Under the pieces are notes generated by a model. That model had not been told where the DNA came from and did no database searches. It was given only the letters and a program-made list of their open reading frames with translations. The position numbers and the translations under genes were made by a program. Below, piece by piece: positions 16,742-19,078 of a stretch of 19,078 bases of DNA; position 1 is the first letter of the stretch, and the number at the start of each line of letters is the position of its first letter. The DNA is from Candidatus Aerophobota bacterium (lineage in GTDB: Bacteria > Aerophobota > Aerophobia > Aerophobales > B3-G15): positions 1-19,078 of the forward strand of contig DRTT01000144.1 of assembly GCA_011372105.1 (NCBI GenBank). The letters are read 5' to 3'.

Positions 16742-17441
16742 TCCTTTTACCCAGGTATATAATCCGACTGCAACCTTCACAATAGACAACTTCGCCCCGT
16801 TTCATCTGTCCAATCAAAGAAGGAGAAACTTTCACATTGCATCCTGAACAAACTCCATCTTTCACCACGGCTACTGCAAGACCATCCCTCATTTTACGAA
16901 GTCTCTCGTACTGTTCGTAGTAAATACTTTTAATTTTAGAAGAGATATTTCCTCTTTCTGTTATCAGATTCTCTCTTTCCTTTTTTACTTCTTCCAATTT
17001 ATCTTTTATCTGTTCTTTTTCTTTTACAAGACTTTCCTTTTTTTTCTTAAGTTCTTTTTCAAGAGAGGGAAGAACACCAGATAGTACCTCTTCCTTTTCC
17101 ATTAACTCTAAGATGCAGTCTTCTTCTTTATCTTTTTCTTTCTCCAAAATTGCTATCTCTCTTTCAAGTGCTTCAAATTCATCCTTAGATTTTACTTTGT
17201 ATTTTTCATCCTCGTGTCTTTTTATTTTTCCCTCGAGTTCTTTTAGATGAAGTTCTCTTTCTAATTTCTCCTTTTTTGTATTTTTTAACTCCTGCTTTTT
17301 GTTTGAAAATTCCTCTTCAAGGTTTTTCAATTCTTCTTCTATTTCCTTAAGGCGGGAATGAAAAGATTTCTCATCTCTTAAACTTTTATCAATCTTTGAA
17401 TCTACATCCTGCAAGTTTATTAAAAGCTCTATCTCTCCCAT
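16731..17441 (-). CDS. Coiled-coil zinc-ribbon protein (zf-RING_7 / CT398-like)
   Basis: Belongs by architecture to the widespread C4-type zinc ribbon proteins whose long helical hairpin ends in a zinc knob; relatives include Chlamydia CT398 and other nucleic-acid-associated proteins, but the function is not established. Of 236 residues, about 10-185 are almost continuous heptad-rich coiled coil full of Glu and Lys, with GNISSKIKSIYYEQYERLRK as the conserved second-helix end. Then come four cysteines C198, C201, C221 and C224 (CSGC and CEGC) around the conserved SPSLIGQMKRGEVVYCEGC region. Start ATG has GAGGG three bases upstream. It is the first protein gene after three tRNAs (26-base gap to tRNA-Val) and overlaps ruvX. 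Confidence 0.88.
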   Translation of the reverse strand: MGEIELLINLQDVDSKIDKSLRDEKSFHSRLKEIEEELKNLEEEFSNKKQELKNTKKEKLERELHLKELEGKIKRHEDEKYKVKSKDEFEALEREIAILEKEKDKEEDCILELMEKEEVLSGVLPSLEKELKKKKESLVKEKEQIKDKLEEVKKERENLITERGNISSKIKSIYYEQYERLRKMRDGLAVAVVKDGVCSGCNVKVSPSLIGQMKRGEVVYCEGCSRIIYLGKRSGS

Positions 17442-17467
17442 CTACCCTCAATCCTGCGTATGCTTTA

Positions 17468-17542
17468 TGGTGCGGGGTGCTGGACTCGAACCAACGACCT
17501 CTTGCTTGTAAGGCAAGCGCTCTCCCACTGAGCTAACCCCGC
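17468..17542 (-). tRNA. tRNA-Val (anticodon TAC)
   Basis: Complete cloverleaf on the - strand: acceptor GCGGGGT/ACCCCGC, D arm GCTC/GAGC, anticodon stem CTTGC/GCAAG with loop CTTACAA (anticodon TAC), T loop TTCGAGT. Discriminator A, then encoded CCA (17470-17468). Third in the tRNA cluster, 26 bases before the zinc-ribbon gene. Confidence 0.97.
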
Positions 17543-17553
17543 ATTAACAATAG

Positions 17554-17625
17554 TGCCCCCAGGGGGAGTCGAACCCCCATCGCCGGGATGAAAACCCGGT
17601 GTCCTATCCGTTAGACTATGGGGAC
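17554..17625 (-). tRNA. tRNA-Glu (anticodon TTC), CCA not encoded
   Basis: Cloverleaf on the - strand: acceptor GTCCCCA/TGGGGGC with one U-G pair, anticodon stem CCGGG/CCCGG with loop TTTTCAT (anticodon TTC), T arm GGGGG/CCCCC with TTCGACT. The discriminator A is followed by CTA, not CCA, unlike its three neighbours in this window, so CCA must be added by tRNA nucleotidyltransferase. Confidence 0.96.
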
Positions 17626-17629
17626 ACAC

Positions 17630-17705
17630 TGGTGAGCCGTGCAGGAATCGAACCTGCGACCCTCGGCTTAAAAGGCCGATGCTCTACCTACTGAGCTAAC
17701 GGCTC
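17630..17705 (-). tRNA. tRNA-Lys (anticodon TTT)
   Basis: Complete cloverleaf on the - strand: acceptor GAGCCGT/ACGGCTC, D arm GCTC/GAGC, anticodon stem TCGGC/GCCGA with loop CTTTTAA (anticodon TTT), T arm GCAGG/CCTGC with TTCGATT. Discriminator A and encoded CCA (17632-17630). First gene of the cluster, four bases from tRNA-Glu. Confidence 0.97.
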
Positions 17706-17722
17706 GGGTATTTGCTTTTAAT

Positions 17723-17750
17723 AATATATAAATTTTAAAGCCAATGTCAA
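17723..17750 (-). promoter_or_regulatory. Sigma70-type promoter for the tRNA-Lys/Glu/Val-led operon
   Basis: On the - strand TTGACA (17750-17745, full match to -35) is followed by a 16-base spacer and TATATT (17728-17723, five of six to -10). TATTAT at 17726-17721 with an 18-base spacer is an alternative. Transcription would start near 17715, about ten bases before tRNA-Lys. It is the only clear promoter before the eight downstream protein genes. Confidence 0.75.
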
Positions 17751-17795
17751 ACCCCGCATCATAAATCTAAAATAATAAAGTTTTACAACATCTTG

Positions 17796-17906
17796 TTATT
17801 GGTATTGAGAGTCTAAAAAATTAACGAGAAAAGCTCTCTTCCTTTGTAATTCCAGAGCTAATAAGGAAAGACAGATTAAAATGAAAAATATTTTATTCCA
17901 GGACAT
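17796..17906 (-). CDS. Possible 36-residue single-pass membrane peptide
   Basis: ATG at 17906, 12 bases after the MNT stop, opens 36 codons: a polar start (MSWNK), a hydrophobic stretch of about 13 residues (FFILICLSLLALE, 7-19), then a basic segment (QRKR) and a short polar tail, ending in TAA. This is the layout of a small bitopic membrane protein. No good Shine-Dalgarno is seen and part of the frame overlaps a weak inverted repeat. T-rich sequence readily encodes hydrophobic residues, so this may be chance. I recognise no family. Confidence 0.25.
   Translation of the reverse strand: MSWNKIFFILICLSLLALELQRKRAFLVNFLDSQYQ
17829..17859 (-). terminator. Weak candidate terminator after the HEPN/MNT genes
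   Basis: On the - strand AGCTCT and AGAGCT form a six-base-pair stem around a 16-base loop, followed by a short T run (TTTT, counting the last paired base, then CTCG). The long loop and brief T tract make it a poor intrinsic terminator. It lies between the MNT stop and the tRNA promoter, where a terminator would be expected. The overlapping 36-codon frame is a competing reading. Confidence 0.2.
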
Positions 17907-17918
17907 GACTTCAAATTT

Positions 17919-18266
17919 TTATGGTTGCTTGAAAATGACTATACCTTTTTCTATCATCTTATCAACCGTGGGTTTTATTGCGGCGTATTCTTCTTCAGAA
18001 TAAACATGAGGCTGAGTTCCATAAATATCAATGATCTTTTTTACCTTTGTATACGCATCTTTTACTTTTCCCCTATATACAACAAGAAGGTCTATATCAC
18101 TTTTAGCAGTATAGTTATCTTTCGCATAAGAGCCAAATAAGACAATTAATGAAACCGGGAGCTCCTTTTTCAATGCTTGTATTTTTTTCTGGAGAATTTT
18201 TATAATAGTCTCGCGGTCAAATCTTGGATAAAAGATCCGAACAGAACTTGAATATTTCCTCTGCAT
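17919..18266 (-). CDS. Minimal nucleotidyltransferase (MNT) domain protein, HEPN partner
   Basis: MNT-type nucleotidyltransferase fold, 115 residues, of the kind paired with HEPN proteins in toxin-antitoxin modules, where some MntA antitoxins AMPylate the HEPN toxin. The core motif GSYAKDNYTAKSDIDLLV runs 45-62 with the two metal-binding aspartates D57 and D59. At the third acidic position of the fold I see only QPHVY (85-89), so activity is uncertain. The ATG at 18266 is preceded at 10 bases by AGAGAGG and overlaps the tail of the HEPN frame by 50 bases, indicating translational coupling. It lies downstream of HEPN under the same promoter. The amino-acid signature resembles archaeal-type HEPN/MNT pairs, so mobility between genomes is likely but not shown here. 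Confidence 0.85.
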   Translation of the reverse strand: MQRKYSSSVRIFYPRFDRETIIKILQKKIQALKKELPVSLIVLFGSYAKDNYTAKSDIDLLVVYRGKVKDAYTKVKKIIDIYGTQPHVYSEEEYAAIKPTVDKMIEKGIVIFKQP

Positions 18267-18608
18267 AATTAATTAGCCTCTCTGCCTCTTGTTTTATATA
18301 TCTTGTTCTTGGCGACCCAGAAGGGTGAGCATTTGGATACCTTGTAGGAATGTAAGCTTTATCAAGCTCCAGAGCCTTATCTATAAGCTCTTTTGGGACT
18401 TTATGTTTTTTGATAACTCCCTTAACAAATCTGTCACCGAATGTCCCCATGCTTCAGTATGCATTTTCTGGAATACAGCCTTCACTGCCTTTCCAGCAGA
18501 TTGTTGAGCAGAAAAGCAAGCCCAATTATAGAATCCTTGTCTCAGGTCACTTCTGGCGTGTTTTATATCCCCTTCTGCTTCATCTATCCAGTCCTTACTT
18601 CTTTCCAT
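18217..18608 (-). pseudogene. HEPN domain gene, reading frame split by a -1 frameshift
   Basis: Two frames on the - strand join into one HEPN domain protein of about 130 residues, the usual size. The first (from ATG 18608) gives MERSKDWIDEAEGDIKHARS, GFYNWACFSAQQSAGKAVKA and AWGHSVTDLLREL, then stops at 18381-18383. The second continues with HKVPKELIDKALELDKAYIP and TRYPNAHPSG and ends at 18217. The break lies at AAAAAAC (18411-18405), read in frame as A AAA AAC, a classical -1 slippery heptamer; one missing A in the run would also explain it. RX4-6H-type candidates in the joined product are R63-x5-H69, which spans the frameshift, and R90-x4-H95. It overlaps the MNT start. It may be a true pseudogene, a sequencing error in a homopolymer, or a programmed frameshift; the first frame alone would make a truncated 75-residue form. 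Confidence 0.75.
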
Positions 18609-18639
18609 ATTTTATGCCTTTGTTATTTACTTAGATGTG

Positions 18640-18656
18640 TGTAATTTAAAATTACA
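18640..18656. promoter_or_regulatory. 17-nt palindrome, candidate operator of the HEPN/MNT promoter
   Basis: TGTAATTTAAAATTACA is a perfect inverted repeat with eight-base arms around one central base. It begins about six bases past the -10 box of the HEPN promoter and covers the expected transcription start. That position fits a repressor site. No DNA-binding regulator gene is visible nearby. A perfect AT-rich palindrome of this size is unlikely but not impossible by chance in such a region. Confidence 0.45.
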
Positions 18657-18661
18657 TTGAA

Positions 18662-18689
18662 ATTATAGGGCTTTATGAAAGGATGTCAA
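18662..18689 (-). promoter_or_regulatory. Consensus sigma70 promoter of the HEPN/MNT pair
   Basis: On the - strand TTGACA (18689-18684) is followed by a 16-base spacer and TATAAT (18667-18662); both hexamers match the consensus fully. Transcription would start near 18655 and give a leader of about 47 bases before the HEPN ATG (18608), which has AAAGG about eight bases upstream. Confidence 0.75.
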
Positions 18690-18905
18690 ATAACGGGGCG
18701 TACAATAAAATTGTGGTAAGTGGTAAGAAGTATATCCTGAGGAGGAAGTTTTATCCGGTTAAGTGATTTTTCAAAAATATGGTTGGAAAAATAACAAAAG
18801 TTTATGTAAAAATGAAGAGTCGATAGTGCATATCCTGCTTTTAAGAGGGATAAAGGAAAAGATAAAAAATGAAAATGCCTGATTTGAAGACCTGGCTCCA
18901 ATTAA
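18690..18905. other. Non-coding gap between the HEPN promoter and the SDR gene
   Basis: AT-rich sequence with no RNA gene, repeat array or convincing terminator. It contains scattered stops in all frames except short stretches, and a 27-codon frame on the + strand starting at 18683 that overlaps the HEPN -35 box. No family resemblance was seen. It may be a decayed remnant joining two unrelated segments. Confidence 0.4.
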
Positions 18906-19078
18906 TTAATCCATCAAATATCCTCCATTCACATCCAGGATTTCTCCGGTAATAAAACTTGCCTCATCTGATGCCAAAAATAAAATAGCAGCTGCTACTT
19001 CCTCAGGACGCCCTAATCTTTTTAAAGGAATCTGTGCTACGATTTCCCTTCTCTTTTTTTCAGGCCACTCGCTACTCA
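18906..19078 (-). CDS. Short-chain dehydrogenase/reductase, C-terminal fragment (cut by window edge)
   Basis: The frame is open from the window edge to TAA at 18908-18906 and gives the last 56 residues of an SDR oxidoreductase, most like FabG-type 3-oxoacyl-ACP reductases. It has the standard C-terminal block: [19 protein letters not shown], then [19 protein letters not shown] and a two-residue tail. This segment includes the helix and strand that shape the substrate side and tetramer interface; the cofactor motif and the Ser-Tyr-Lys catalytic residues lie outside the window. No start codon is present within the window because it is truncated at the 5' end. FabG itself, or another SDR such as a glucose or sorbitol dehydrogenase, cannot be told apart from this piece. 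Confidence 0.88.
   Translation of the reverse strand, partial: SSEWPEKKRREIVAQIPLKRLGRPEEVAAAILFLASDEASFITGEILDVNGGYLMD

Noticed and set aside
18683..18766. A 27-codon frame on the + strand
   Set aside because: It overlaps the HEPN -35 box on the other strand, has no recognisable family and is short enough to be chance.
18686..18901. A 71-codon frame on the - strand between SDR and HEPN
   Set aside because: It starts without a ribosome site, runs into the -35 box of the HEPN promoter, and has no domain pattern.
1..19078. CRISPR array, insertion sequence or phage attachment site
   Set aside because: No spaced direct repeats, transposase motifs or duplicated tRNA ends were found; the accessory end shows only the HEPN/MNT pair.

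Overview
The window is a 19-kb stretch of an AT-rich bacterial chromosome. Arginine is written mostly as AGA/AGG, coding strands are purine-rich, and the proteins are rich in Lys and Glu and poor in Gln; together these suggest a thermophile or a deep-branching anaerobe. The order radA-disA-PIN/TRAM-ispD-ispF-cysS matches the Bacillus-type arrangement, and hisS-aspS and ruvX-mltG are also common Firmicutes-like pairs. I cannot name a phylum. MreB and MltG point to a rod-like cell with peptidoglycan.

Two long gene trains converge near base 7070. On the + strand (1-7064) a truncated mreB is followed by radA, disA, a membrane PIN-TRAM protein, ispD, ispF and cysS, almost all overlapping or tightly spaced, and then tRNA-Thr. 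This train links shape, DNA repair and c-di-AMP signalling, two MEP isoprenoid steps and cysteine charging. On the - strand (17705 down to 7077) tRNA-Lys, tRNA-Glu and tRNA-Val are followed without a visible break by a coiled-coil zinc-ribbon protein, ruvX, mltG, hisS, aspS, priA, alaS and a YdcF/DUF218 protein. A good sigma70-like promoter lies just upstream of tRNA-Lys. The gaps are so small that one transcript of about 10.6 kb is plausible. It would join tRNAs, three aminoacyl-tRNA synthetases, replication restart and cell-wall genes.

The right end (17700-19078) is accessory. It has a HEPN/MNT pair of toxin-antitoxin type, also on the - strand, with a consensus promoter (TTGACA-16-TATAAT) and a 17-nt palindrome over the expected transcription start. 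The HEPN reading frame is broken at an A AAA AAC heptamer, which is either a mutation or a programmed -1 frameshift site. A possible 36-residue membrane peptide lies between the MNT gene and the tRNA promoter. The last 173 bases hold the C-terminus of a short-chain dehydrogenase.

The points most worth a second look are: a PriA that keeps all eight zinc cysteines but has lost every recognisable ATPase/helicase signature; the frameshifted HEPN gene with its strong promoter and palindrome; an AspRS carrying the residue type linked to relaxed tRNA specificity; and a tRNA cluster leading a protein operon.
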